This document shows positions 9,204 to 18,209 of a stretch of DNA of 41,742 nucleotides, piece after piece. A program made the position numbers and the translations under genes. Source of the DNA: Pseudomonadota bacterium (GTDB lineage Bacteria > Pseudomonadota > Gammaproteobacteria > Burkholderiales > Burkholderiaceae_D); assembly GCA_023449275.1 (NCBI GenBank), contig JAEXJM010000023.1, positions 1 through 41,742 of the forward strand, in the 5' to 3' direction. Below the pieces are notes generated by a model. That model was given only the letters and a program-made list of their open reading frames with translations. It made no database searches and was not told the origin of the DNA. Positions within the stretch are counted from its first letter, which is position 1. The number at the start of each line of letters is the position of its first letter.

Positions 9204-9902
9204 ATGATTACCGTCAGAAATGCGCAGGACAGGGGGTATGCCGATCATGGCTGGCTGCAAACCTGCCATTCGTTTTCTTTTGCACAGTATTATGATCCGC
9301 GCTTTATGGGGTTCCGTTCGCTGCGTGTGATCAATGAAGATCGCGTCGCGGTGGGCAAGGGTTTCGGGTTGCATCCTCACAGTGACATGGAAATCATTTC
9401 CTATGTCATTTCCGGTGCGCTGGAACACAGGGACAGCATGGGCAGCCATGAAATCATGAAGGCGGGAGAAGTGCAGCGCATCAGTGCCGGTTCCGGCATC
9501 CTGCACAGCGAATATTGCGGTTCGACCGATGAGCCGGTTCATTTTCTCCAGATCTGGATCATGCCGGACGAACAGAATGTCCGGCCTGAATACACGCAGG
9601 CGTCTTTTGCGGATATCGAACCGGACAATATGGTTCTGATCGCCAGCAAGACGGCGCGATACAATTCGATTGCCATCCATCAGGATGCGGACGTTTATGC
9701 CGCCAGACTGAAAGAGGGGGGTGTGATCGATCACGATGTGGCTTTGGGGCGTGGTGTGTGGATACAGATGATCGAAGGCGAACTGTCCATCAATAACGAG
9801 AAAACGATTTATGACGGGGATGGTGCGGCGATCGAAAACGTCGATCATCTGATGCTGGTCGCCAGCAAGGACACGCATTTCCTTCTGTTCGACCTGAAAT
9901 GA
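9204..9902 (+). CDS. Pirin-family bicupin (YhhW/quercetinase-like)
   Basis: Pirin-like bicupin proteins bind a metal ion, and some, such as YhhW, show quercetin dioxygenase activity in vitro; the physiological role in bacteria is mostly unclear. The N-terminal cupin carries the ligands His57, His59, His101 and Glu103, the same spacing as in YhhW and human pirin. The C-terminal cupin lacks a comparable set. At 232 residues the length matches YhhW. I start at the ATG at 9204, preceded by AGGAAAAGG; the frame is open further upstream but without family similarity. It is monocistronic as far as I can see. Confidence 0.93.
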   Translation: MITVRNAQDRGYADHGWLQTCHSFSFAQYYDPRFMGFRSLRVINEDRVAVGKGFGLHPHSDMEIISYVISGALEHRDSMGSHEIMKAGEVQRISAGSGILHSEYCGSTDEPVHFLQIWIMPDEQNVRPEYTQASFADIEPDNMVLIASKTARYNSIAIHQDADVYAARLKEGGVIDHDVALGRGVWIQMIEGELSINNEKTIYDGDGAAIENVDHLMLVASKDTHFLLFDLK

Positions 9903-10660
9903 CAGGGAAAAAACAACCGGAAAATGGCAGGGCATGACGCGATACCGGGCATTTCGGCGCCGGATGACGGCGTTGTCATTTTTACCGGATTTCGTATCCG
10001 GATGTGCTTCGGCGTGTTTCCGGTATCGGCTGCCATATATGGATGAAGGCTGTTTTTATGTTCGCCGAAGCCATGAGGATTTTCAGGGGACTCTGTTTCT
10101 GTTGCCAAACAGCGGGCGGATGTATAAGGTATCGGTATTGAATATGTGTCTGATGGCTTTCGGGCAGCCGCAATCTGCCGGGATGCCACAGATATCGGAT
10201 GAACGGGCATCGGTTTTCCCTTCATGCCGGACAACCTCTCCCATCCGGCATGGGGCTTTTTTGCCAACGAAACCTGCACAGGTATTATGGAACCGGGGTT
10301 CGGTTGTGACGGTTTCATCCGGCCATATCCGCCTGCCATGACGTACGGCTCCGGTCGCCAATGCGGGGCCAGTTGGTCAATGCTTTCTCCCCACCCCGTT
10401 TTTTCTGCCATTGCCAGGAGGCATCACATGCTTTTCCTGCGGTTTGCCGGTTTGGCACTTTCATATCGCTGATCTGAAAGATCGTCATGCGGGATCGATA
10501 TCGATGGTATGGAAGGGGAGAACGGGGCAGGAGAGGGGGAAAAAAACGGCCTGTTTCCGTGCCGGGCAATGTATTCGGTGGAGGCCGTTTCGGTCCGTCC
10601 CGCCGCAGGTTTTGCGGCCGGAACGGATTCAGAAAGGAAAATTCGTGCTTTCCGGAACGG
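9903..10660. other. 758-base gap between pirin and pgaD
   Basis: No supported coding region. Frames on both strands are short of family motifs. The only clear structure is a terminator-like hairpin at 10223-10263 on the plus strand. The pga transcript ends somewhere in the right part of this region, but I could not see a strong leftward terminator. Confidence 0.5.
10223..10263 (+). terminator. Orphan intrinsic-terminator-like hairpin
   Basis: The nine-base arms CATGCCGGA (10223-10231) and TCCGGCATG (10244-10252) pair perfectly across a 12-base loop, followed by GGGC and six Ts. It faces rightward, 320 bases after the pirin stop, with no recognised gene between. It may end a long 3' untranslated region of the pirin gene or a small RNA. 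Confidence 0.55.
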
Positions 10661-11203
10661 TCAGGCGGCGATTCTTTCGCCTTGTACCGTATCGTTGCGG
10701 CTGGTGCGAACGTCCACAGGCCGCTGTTTTTTGACGGTCGAGATCATGGCGTCATGCCGGATGCCGACAATGTTTCCATTATCGTCGAACATGCAGGTCA
10801 GGATTTTGGCCTGCTGCATGTTCCGTACATTCACTGCATCCAGACGGCAGAATCCGGCTGTTTCTTCCAGACTGACCGGTTGCGGACGGGGAATGCAGCG
10901 GTCACGGCGTGCCGTATTTCGCAGGGTATTGTAGAGCGCCCACAGCAAAAAGGCACTGACAAATCCGCCAATGACCGGAAAGTACCTTGAAAGGATCTGT
11001 TTTATCGCGAGGATATCCTCATAGCCGATCCAGTTTCCGAACCGCGAATAATCGATTATCGAACTGCCAAGGGCAAACAGGGTGGACAGGACGTAGAACA
11101 GGATACCCCAGAACAACAGGGGCAGGACGATTCCCAGTGCCCGCTGTTGGGTCGATTGTTTGTGCTTGTAACAGATGATCAGATGGGTTGGATCAATTAT
11201 CAT
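10661..11203 (-). CDS. pgaD: PNAG synthesis inner-membrane protein PgaD
   Basis: PgaD partners the glycosyltransferase PgaC; in E. coli the two together bind cyclic-di-GMP and need each other for activity. The assignment rests on position directly after pgaC (the ATGA of start and stop overlap by four bases), small size (180 residues) and topology: two hydrophobic segments at about 23-47 and 75-94 followed by a cytoplasmic tail. The C-terminal tail, about 85 residues, is longer than I would expect from E. coli PgaD and contains a segment (QQAKILTCMFDDNGNIVGI) whose role I cannot name. The family is poorly conserved in sequence, so context carries much of the weight. Confidence 0.85.
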   Translation of the reverse strand: MIIDPTHLIICYKHKQSTQQRALGIVLPLLFWGILFYVLSTLFALGSSIIDYSRFGNWIGYEDILAIKQILSRYFPVIGGFVSAFLLWALYNTLRNTARRDRCIPRPQPVSLEETAGFCRLDAVNVRNMQQAKILTCMFDDNGNIVGIRHDAMISTVKKQRPVDVRTSRNDTVQGERIAA

Positions 11204-12537
11204 TTTGTTTTCCCGATTTCGTTTGATTTGTCGTTTTGCAAAAGTGTGGTGTTTTTATCCGGTTCGCTGCCGATGCCCCTGTCTGTCGTATGCCAGCGGC
11301 CCCGTTTCTTTCCATTGGAAAAAAACATGGCTTTCGGAAAGGCGATGATGGAGACGATCCAGCTCAGCAACCAGTAAAAAAGCGGATACCAGATGATTTC
11401 CAGATAAATGCCGCCCATGTTGCTGTCGTATTTGCGGGCCATGAAAAAGCAGACGGCAAACTGGAAAAGGCAAGTTACGCCCAGAATCAGTCCGGTGTAG
11501 GGGAATGAGAAATACGGCTCCGGAAAAGGGGTGGCCAGTTTGAAGAGCCCGATTCCCATCAACAGTAAAATGGTATAGCTCCAGATGATGCTGGCCATGT
11601 ATTCGATGAAGATTGGCCAGAAACGGCGTACTCTCCAGCTGAACAGGTAGTGGCAATAGTTTTTGAACGCCTCTGCACCACCCATCGCCCAGCGCAGGCG
11701 CTGTTTGAACAGGCCGACCAGTGTTTCGGGCATCAGTATCCAGCAAAGGGCATGAGGCTCGAAATGGACGTCCCAGTTATTGAGCTGAAGCCGCCAGCTG
11801 ATGTCGATATCCTCTGTAATCGTCAACTCGTTCCAGTATCCGACACTGTGCAGCGCACGCCGGCGGAAGGCGCCGATGACGCCGGATATGGTGAACAGAC
11901 GGCCATACATTTGCTGGGCACGTTTCAAAAGCCCGACGATGGCTGAAAATTCGCCGACCTGGATTCTGCCCAAAAGCGTGCTGCGGGTACGGATGCAGGG
12001 ATTGCCAGTTACCGCACCGACACGATGGTCACGGAGAAAATGGGACATGATCCAGGTCACCGCATAGTGATCCAGTATGGCGTCACCATCGATGCAGACC
12101 AGAAATTCCCCTCTGGCGGCCATCGCTCCCGCTTTCAGCGCCACGGCCTTGCCCTGATTGGTCGCCAGCTGGACAACCCGCATACGGGGAATGGTTCTGG
12201 CCAGCGCTTCCAGCTGGTCTCCCGTATCGTCGGAACTGCCGTCATTGATGGCGAGAATCTCGTAATTGGGATAATGCATGTCAGCCAGTGCCGTGAATGT
12301 CTCGATGGCATTCGAGGATTCGTTGTAGCACGGTACCAGCACCGAAACCAGCGGATATTCCGGCAGTCGGGGCGGGTTCGTATAACGTTTGCCTCTTTCG
12401 TGCCGGTAATAATAGAGCAACGCTCCCGTCATCCAGAGATACGACATCAAAAGCGGATAGAAGAAGGCGAAATCGAACAGCAGTTCAGTCAGGCGGTCAA
12501 GCATATCACTCCTGTTCAGTTCCGAATGGAAAACCAT
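11200..12537 (-). CDS. pgaC: Poly-beta-1,6-N-acetylglucosamine synthase PgaC (GT2)
   Basis: Inner-membrane processive glycosyltransferase that polymerises UDP-GlcNAc into the biofilm polysaccharide PNAG and, with PgaD, extrudes it into the periplasm. GT2 landmarks are clear: NDG with Asp99, the DxD pair Asp150/Asp152, TED with catalytic Asp243, and the processivity motif QRLRW at 279-283. One hydrophobic segment lies near 21-43 and three more after residue 305. The length of 445 is typical. The start lies inside the end of pgaB (22-base overlap) and the stop overlaps the start of pgaD, so the three genes are translationally coupled. Confidence 0.95.
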   Translation of the reverse strand: MVFHSELNRSDMLDRLTELLFDFAFFYPLLMSYLWMTGALLYYYRHERGKRYTNPPRLPEYPLVSVLVPCYNESSNAIETFTALADMHYPNYEILAINDGSSDDTGDQLEALARTIPRMRVVQLATNQGKAVALKAGAMAARGEFLVCIDGDAILDHYAVTWIMSHFLRDHRVGAVTGNPCIRTRSTLLGRIQVGEFSAIVGLLKRAQQMYGRLFTISGVIGAFRRRALHSVGYWNELTITEDIDISWRLQLNNWDVHFEPHALCWILMPETLVGLFKQRLRWAMGGAEAFKNYCHYLFSWRVRRFWPIFIEYMASIIWSYTILLLMGIGLFKLATPFPEPYFSFPYTGLILGVTCLFQFAVCFFMARKYDSNMGGIYLEIIWYPLFYWLLSWIVSIIAFPKAMFFSNGKKRGRWHTTDRGIGSEPDKNTTLLQNDKSNEIGKTK

Positions 12538-14522
12538 TTGGAAATCATGCCGGTATCCGGATGACCGATGATGGGATCGTCAGGATAATAGCCAAAATTG
12601 TAGGCACCGTGTTTTAACAGCTGTTGCATCTGTTTTGCCATGATTTCGTTCGGCATGGGCCTCAGGTTGTCCGGGCGCCAGTCTTTTGCCTGCAATTCGA
12701 ATACGGTCTTGCGCAGGCCGAGAGGGTGTTCGGCGACTTTTGCGATGAGTGTTTCCATCCATTCTTCGGCATGGTCGGCCGCGCCTTCCATGTAAGGCAT
12801 CGCTTCAACTGCGGTATAGTCGTACGTTGTCAGGCAATCGTCGAGATTCTGGGCCATCCATTCTTCCGCATTCGGCGTCAGGATGACCGGAGCGTAGATG
12901 TTCCGCGACGTGAAAACAGGGGGATGCCATTTTTCGACAGTCGTCTGGAGTTCTTTCGTGAAGTCGATCAGTGCACGGCTTTTCGCACGGGTGAACTTTT
13001 GCATCATTTTCGGGTCTTTGCGGATCATTTCCGGGTCATCAGGCAATCCGAGACCGGCAAGCCAGGCTTTTCCGGCAGGGCTGACATCCTCGTAATCGCC
13101 GATGATGGCATCGTCATGGAAAATGATTCCCATGAAAGGAGCATGGCTGGCGAGATCTTCATAAATTTCATTGATGATGCGCCGGTTTTCCGCATCGAAG
13201 GGGGTCAGGCGGGTATAAAAGACTTTCTTGTCAGGCGAAACGGCGGTAACGACAGGGCGGTTCGGCAGGTCGAAACCCAGTACGGGCATCCATGCATAAA
13301 CCTCGCATTTGTAGCGTGTCGCCAGTTGCCATGCAATGTAGCTGAAAAAGTCGGCCCGCATCGGAAGGTGGCGGTTCGGAAAATACAGGGCGTCTGCCGT
13401 GCCGTTTCCATCCGGGTCGGCGAAAGCCTGAAGATAGATCACATTGGCACCGGATGCCTTGACGCGGTCGAAAAGAAGGGAAATGTTTTTATCGCGTTGC
13501 CGGGCATCGTCGTCGTAAATCGTATCCAGATCGACATGCATGACGCGCTGTACCGGAAGATCGGATACAGGGAGTTGTGCCATGGCGTTGCGGCGGGAAT
13601 GAAGGGTACTTCCCGCCATGACACCGGCTTCCATTTTCTGCATCATTTTCGGAAGGTCGATTTCCTCATGCATCATGAGTCGTGGAATGGTCGGCCAGTC
13701 GGCATAGAAAGCCAGTGAAGCGGTCAGTTCATATCCGGCTTCCAGGGCGGCAGCGACGCCGACCTGATTGTAACGGCCATATGGCCATACGGCGACCTGT
13801 GGCCGACGGCCCGTTTTCTCGTAAATGATATCGGCAGAGTGTTTCCAGTCATCACGAACCCTTTTCCTGAAGGCATCGACGGATTCATAGGAGCCGGTTT
13901 TCGGATCGTACCATCGGTATGCACCAGAGGGAAGCTGCATTCCCTGAGGATTGCCCTGATGTCCTTCATGCAGGTTGTGCGAGTGGGATGCCAGCTCGAC
14001 GATACCGGAATCGGCCATTTCCCGGATCTGTTCCCAGCTGAGGAAAAAGGAACGGGGAAGCTGTCTGGTTCCTCCGTAGTTGACCATTTTATTGTCTGGG
14101 GTTTCCAGCCAGCCTGTTTCAAGCGACAGAAGAGCGGAATAGCCGTAGGATTTCAGCATGGGATAAACCGTTTCGTAGAAACTGCGGTATCCGTCATCGA
14201 ACGAGATCAGGACGGATTTGGGCGGCAGTTCCTTTTTGTTTTCTTTCGCTTTCAGAATGTCATTGACACTGACGACGGTATAGCCGTTTTTTTTCAGCCA
14301 GTCGAAATGTTCTTTCAGTTCAGCCTGTGAAACAGGGGCCGTGTCGTCCGGAACGCTGCCGTCCAGAACGGGAACCACATTGTGGTAACACAGGGTGATG
14401 AATGAGGGAAGGGGCGCGGCATGCGCAACGGCAGTGACAAGGGAAAAGGCAAGGACTGCGGGGTACAGAACACATTTTCGTCCGGCTGACACTATTCCGG
14501 AAATGATGGAGAAAATCGACAT
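12516..14522 (-). CDS. pgaB: PNAG de-N-acetylase / glycoside hydrolase PgaB
   Basis: Periplasmic enzyme that partly deacetylates PNAG, needed for export and adhesion. The N-terminal polysaccharide deacetylase domain (CE4) has the metal and catalytic residues Asp109-Asp110 in SFDDGY and the SHSHNLHEG segment with His180 and His185. The C-terminal half (about 330-640) matches the glycoside hydrolase-like domain of PgaB. At 668 residues it is the usual size. The signal peptide (about 1-36, ending AHA before APLP) lacks a lipobox cysteine at the cleavage site, whereas E. coli PgaB is a lipoprotein. First gene of the operon here; pgaA, the outer-membrane porin gene that normally precedes it, is not present. 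Confidence 0.95.
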   Translation of the reverse strand: MSIFSIISGIVSAGRKCVLYPAVLAFSLVTAVAHAAPLPSFITLCYHNVVPVLDGSVPDDTAPVSQAELKEHFDWLKKNGYTVVSVNDILKAKENKKELPPKSVLISFDDGYRSFYETVYPMLKSYGYSALLSLETGWLETPDNKMVNYGGTRQLPRSFFLSWEQIREMADSGIVELASHSHNLHEGHQGNPQGMQLPSGAYRWYDPKTGSYESVDAFRKRVRDDWKHSADIIYEKTGRRPQVAVWPYGRYNQVGVAAALEAGYELTASLAFYADWPTIPRLMMHEEIDLPKMMQKMEAGVMAGSTLHSRRNAMAQLPVSDLPVQRVMHVDLDTIYDDDARQRDKNISLLFDRVKASGANVIYLQAFADPDGNGTADALYFPNRHLPMRADFFSYIAWQLATRYKCEVYAWMPVLGFDLPNRPVVTAVSPDKKVFYTRLTPFDAENRRIINEIYEDLASHAPFMGIIFHDDAIIGDYEDVSPAGKAWLAGLGLPDDPEMIRKDPKMMQKFTRAKSRALIDFTKELQTTVEKWHPPVFTSRNIYAPVILTPNAEEWMAQNLDDCLTTYDYTAVEAMPYMEGAADHAEEWMETLIAKVAEHPLGLRKTVFELQAKDWRPDNLRPMPNEIMAKQMQQLLKHGAYNFGYYPDDPIIGHPDTGMISKWFSIRN

Positions 14523-14632
14523 GTTACGTTTTAATCTGACTGAAAAAATTCCTTATCTTCCCGGTACGGATCCGGCCCGGGTCAAACAAATGGTTGTAAT
14601 GAGTGGGAAAAACGGAAAATTGTGCAGGAACG

Positions 14633-14687
14633 GATAAAAACCGGTATGTCTTGTGGTGGATCGCCCGTTTTCCACCGATACCCGGTT
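14633..14687 (-). promoter_or_regulatory. Terminator-like hairpin in the pgaB leader (possible attenuator)
   Basis: Two nested stems: outer arms AACCGGTAT (14639-14647) and ATACCCGGTT (14678-14687) with one bulge, and inner arms GGTGGA (14655-14660) and TCCACC (14671-14676). Read leftward, towards pgaB, the hairpin is followed by five Ts, the form of an intrinsic terminator, and stands about 110 bases before the pgaB start. An additional TGCCTC/GAGGCA pairing lies just upstream at 14697-14728. It could attenuate pgaBCD, or end a short upstream transcript. The structure is seen; the function is inferred. Confidence 0.45.
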
Positions 14688-15220
14688 AAATCCTGCTGCC
14701 TCATTAGGGAACATGCCGTAAAGAGGCAAACTTGCCAATCATCAGTTTTCCGGAAATGGCCTATCCCTGAGGCAGTCTGGAGAAAGCCCGGCTGATACCG
14801 TCAATCGGAGTTTTCTCTGGAGCCTGAGAGGCGGGCACACGGGTTTTTTCCGGCCGCTGCTTTTTGATAACGCACAGGGTATGAGACAGGTTGACAGGCA
14901 GGGTTATATTTTTGGCATGACTTTCGTTTTTTTCCATTATGGATGCAGACAACGAAAGACAAGGGATCCGTACAACCGGTTTTGCCGCATGCAAAGTGAA
15001 AAACCAGCGCCGTTTCTACCAGGCAGATCACCGGTTGCCGGATATGCCGGCCTGGGCAATGGGGTTCATTTCTCGATGGTGCAATTGCCTTGAGGCGGGC
15101 CATCGGCATATCCCTTGTCATGGCGACATTATCGTTTTCGTCATCTGAACGGTTTTATGCGAGGATAGTGACGATCCTGCCGGATGTCCTGAATACCGGT
15201 GCATCTCATGGGATGGCCCG

Positions 15221-15255
15221 AAAAAAACCGCGTCATCCGGCGCGGTTTTTTTCGG
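15221..15255 (-). terminator. rne: Intrinsic terminator of rne
   Basis: The arms AACCGCG (15226-15232) and CGCGGTT (15241-15247) pair, flanked by runs of A and T on both sides, so it works leftward after the rne stop and could also act rightward. Confidence 0.9.
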
Positions 15256-15275
15256 AAGGGAATAAAAACGGACTT

Positions 15276-18209
15276 TTATTCCTTGCGGGTATCGACCTGA
15301 ATCAGTGGGCCTTCGTCGATGATGACCGGTTTTCTGCGTCTGCGAACCGGCGGTTTGGCCGCTTTTGCTTCTTCCGGAGTGCTTTCCTGTACTTTTTTCA
15401 GTTTTTCAGGATCGGTCGAAGCCATCGTCAGGCCGGCTTCAGCCAGAATGCGTTCCAGTTCGGCAGAAACCTCGGCCGGAGTTGGAACCGGAAGAGGGGC
15501 CGGGGCACCTGCTTCGACGGAAACGGTTTCGACCTCGATCACGTTTTCGGCGACAAAGCGGACAGCCGTCGTACCGTCGGAGACGGTTTCCACAGCAACC
15601 GGGGTTTCGGCAACCGTTCCGGCGGGAACGGTTTGTTCCGTTTCGACGTCGGTCACAACCGGTTCGATGACCGGTTCGGATACGACAGGTTCCGGCTGTC
15701 CGGCTGTGGCTTGCTCTTCTGCCTTGAGAGCAGGTTCTGCCAGATTTTCGATCACGACAGTATCTTCAGCCGTGGCTTCCTTCACTTCCGCTTCGGCGGT
15801 AGCGACGGATTCTTCACGGTTGCCCTGGCGGCGTCTCGGATGCGACCGGCGGCCTTCTCGGCGTGCAGGGGCTTCAGCCTGTTCTGCCGTTTCCGGAGCG
15901 TCAGGGGCTTTGGCTTCGGTAGCCATCGTATCACTGGCAGAGGATTCGCCAGCCATTTCGGAGACCGGTTCAGCAGGGGATTCCGTGACCGTGGTGTCAT
16001 CCTGCCGTTCCACCGTTTCGGCATTCGGGTCACGACGGCTGCGGTTGCGTCCGCCACGGCGACGGCGGCGACGGGTTTCTTCTTCACCGGCAGTACGTTC
16101 AGCCGTTTCGTTTTCGATAACGGCAAGTGTTTCGCTTTCGATGATCTGGACAGCTTCGGTGACGGGAACCAGAGCGGTTACATCCGATTTGGCCGGTGTT
16201 TCCGTATTACTGGTGTTTTCCCCGTTTTTGGCCGGTTTTCTGTCTTCACGCTGACGGTCGTTTTTCTCGGTGTTTCTGTCGGCGTTTCTCGGGCGACGGC
16301 TCCGTTTGGCGTTTGGCGTATTCGGGGCCGCAGATTCATCCACATCCGGTGTGACGGCGGCTTCCGGTTCCGCCGGGGTGGCGGCTGCACGGTTTTTGCC
16401 GTCTTCGCGTTCACCACGATTGCGGTTGCGATTGCGGTTGCGGTCGTTGTTTCTGCCGCCTTTGCGGGTATTGTTTTTCACCGGTTTTTCAGCCGGTTCG
16501 GCCTGTGTTTCATCCTTGCCGCCGATACCCAAAAGGCCCAGCAGTTTGCTGAAGAAACCTTTTTCTTCCCCGGCCGGTTTGCGTTCGACGACAGGCGCGG
16601 CAGGCATTCCCTCCGGTATGTTCTTGACCATGGCTTCCTGAGCCGGCTTGACGGGTTCTTTCTGGCGTGCCGAGAAACCCATGTCGGTTTCGGTCTGTTC
16701 GGCGAGCTTGTAGCTCAACTGCGGTTCTTCCAGTCTCGGATCGTCGTGCTTGATGCGTTCGAGCTTGTAGTGCGGGGTTTCCAGGTACTTGTTCGGGATC
16801 AGGACGATTTCAACCTTGTGGCGGTTTTCGACCTTCATGATTTCGCCACGTTTTTCATTCAGCAGGAAGGCGGCGACATCGACCGGGATCTGGACGTGGA
16901 TGACGGCGGAGCTTTCCTTCATCGATTCTTCCTCGATGATACGCAGAACCTGCAACGCGGAGGATTCCGTATCGCGGATATGACCGGTGCCGTTGCAGCG
17001 CGGGCAGGCGATATGACTGCCTTCGGACAGGGAAGGACGCAGGCGCTGGCGCGACAGTTCCATCAGGCCGAAACGGGTGATCTTGTCCATCTGGACACGC
17101 GCCCGGTCGTAATGCAGCGCCTCTTTCAGGCGGTTTTCGATTTCACGGCGGTTTTTCGCCGATTCCATGTCGATGAAGTCGATGACGATCAGGCCGCCGA
17201 GGTCACGCAGGCGGAGCTGGCGGGCGACTTCCTCGGCCGCTTCGCAGTTGGTGTTGAATGCGGTCGTTTCGATATCGGTGCCACGGGTCGAGCGGGCCGA
17301 ATTCACATCGACGGCAACCAGCGCTTCGGTATGGTCGATGACGATGGAACCGCCGGATGGAAGCGATACGACACGGGAATAGGCCGTTTCGATCTGGTGT
17401 TCGATCTGGAAACGGGAGAAGAGGGGGACATCGTCACGATAGCGTTTGACGCGATTGACCATGTCAGGCATGACATGGCTCATGAACTGGCGGGCCTGCT
17501 CGTAGATTTCATCCGTATCGATCAGGATTTCGCCGATATCCGGCTGGAAGTAATCGCGGATGGCACGGATGACGAGGGACGATTCATGATAGATCAGGAA
17601 AGCGCCCGGAGCGGAACTGCCAGCGCCTTCGATGGCGTTCCAGAGTTGCAGCAGGTAGTTCAGATCCCATTGCAATTCCTCGACACTGCGTCCGATACCG
17701 GCGGTACGGGCGATGATGGACATGCCCGGAGGGACGTCCAGCTTGTCCATCGCTTCACGCAGTTCCTGACGTTCCTCCCCTTCGACGCGACGGGATACAC
17801 CGCCTCCGCGCGGGTTGTTCGGCATCAGGACCAGATAACGGCCTGCCAGCGAAATGAAGGTGGTCAGGGCAGCCCCCTTGTTGCCACGTTCTTCCTTTTC
17901 GACCTGTACCATGACTTCCTGGCCTTCCGTCAGGGCATCCTTGATGGAGGCGTTTCTGACGTCGATGCCGTCCCTGAAAAGGGCACGTGCGACTTCCTTG
18001 AATGGCAAAAAACCGTGACGGTCTTCGCCGTAATTCACGAAACAGGCTTCAAGAGAAGGTTCGATACGGGTGATGACTGCCTTGTAAATATTGGATTTGT
18101 GCAGTTCCCGTGAATTCGATTCGATATCGATATCGATGAGTTTTTGCCCATCGACGATCGCGACGCGCAATTCTTCCTGCTGTGTCGCGTTAAACAACAT
18201 GCGTTTCAT
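15276..18209 (-). CDS. rne: Ribonuclease E
   Basis: Essential endoribonuclease for mRNA turnover and for rRNA and tRNA processing, and scaffold of the RNA degradosome. The catalytic N-terminal half is complete: S1 domain in roughly 35-120, catalytic Asp301 in ALVAVDVNSARS and Asp344 in LIVIDFIDME, and the zinc-link CPRC at Cys402 and Cys405. The C-terminal half (about 530-977) is low-complexity, with arginine-rich RNA-binding stretches (a TRKGGRNNDRNRNRNR-like run and a RRRRRRGGRNRSRR-like run) and long Ala/Glu/Val/Pro tracts, as is usual for proteobacterial RNase E. The opposite strand carries an equally long open frame, which is a compositional shadow. Divergent from rluC, the common arrangement in proteobacteria. 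Confidence 0.97.
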   Translation of the reverse strand: MKRMLFNATQQEELRVAIVDGQKLIDIDIESNSRELHKSNIYKAVITRIEPSLEACFVNYGEDRHGFLPFKEVARALFRDGIDVRNASIKDALTEGQEVMVQVEKEERGNKGAALTTFISLAGRYLVLMPNNPRGGGVSRRVEGEERQELREAMDKLDVPPGMSIIARTAGIGRSVEELQWDLNYLLQLWNAIEGAGSSAPGAFLIYHESSLVIRAIRDYFQPDIGEILIDTDEIYEQARQFMSHVMPDMVNRVKRYRDDVPLFSRFQIEHQIETAYSRVVSLPSGGSIVIDHTEALVAVDVNSARSTRGTDIETTAFNTNCEAAEEVARQLRLRDLGGLIVIDFIDMESAKNRREIENRLKEALHYDRARVQMDKITRFGLMELSRQRLRPSLSEGSHIACPRCNGTGHIRDTESSALQVLRIIEEESMKESSAVIHVQIPVDVAAFLLNEKRGEIMKVENRHKVEIVLIPNKYLETPHYKLERIKHDDPRLEEPQLSYKLAEQTETDMGFSARQKEPVKPAQEAMVKNIPEGMPAAPVVERKPAGEEKGFFSKLLGLLGIGGKDETQAEPAEKPVKNNTRKGGRNNDRNRNRNRNRGEREDGKNRAAATPAEPEAAVTPDVDESAAPNTPNAKRSRRPRNADRNTEKNDRQREDRKPAKNGENTSNTETPAKSDVTALVPVTEAVQIIESETLAVIENETAERTAGEEETRRRRRRGGRNRSRRDPNAETVERQDDTTVTESPAEPVSEMAGESSASDTMATEAKAPDAPETAEQAEAPARREGRRSHPRRRQGNREESVATAEAEVKEATAEDTVVIENLAEPALKAEEQATAGQPEPVVSEPVIEPVVTDVETEQTVPAGTVAETPVAVETVSDGTTAVRFVAENVIEVETVSVEAGAPAPLPVPTPAEVSAELERILAEAGLTMASTDPEKLKKVQESTPEEAKAAKPPVRRRRKPVIIDEGPLIQVDTRKE

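Larger units (their letters stand above)
14523..15275. other. 753-base gap between rne and pgaB
   Basis: No supported gene, and in particular no trace of pgaA, which would be several times larger than the gap. It holds the rne terminator at the right end and the hairpin described upstream of pgaB. A 77-codon leftward frame ending at 14761 lacks a ribosome-binding site and recognisable features. Confidence 0.55.

Noticed and set aside
12624..13718. Long open frame opposite pgaB
   Set aside because: Antisense shadow of an unmistakable pgaB; no motif and no ribosome-binding site.
14761..14994. 77-codon frame between rne and pgaB, and a possible glycine riboswitch nearby
   Set aside because: The frame lacks a ribosome-binding site. 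A CTCTCAGG sequence recalled the glycine aptamer, but the rest of its consensus is missing.
15090..18113. A 1007-codon open frame opposite rne
   Set aside because: It is rich in Phe, Arg and Gly with repetitive composition, a mirror of rne codon bias and its low-complexity tail. RNase E on the other strand has all its catalytic motifs.
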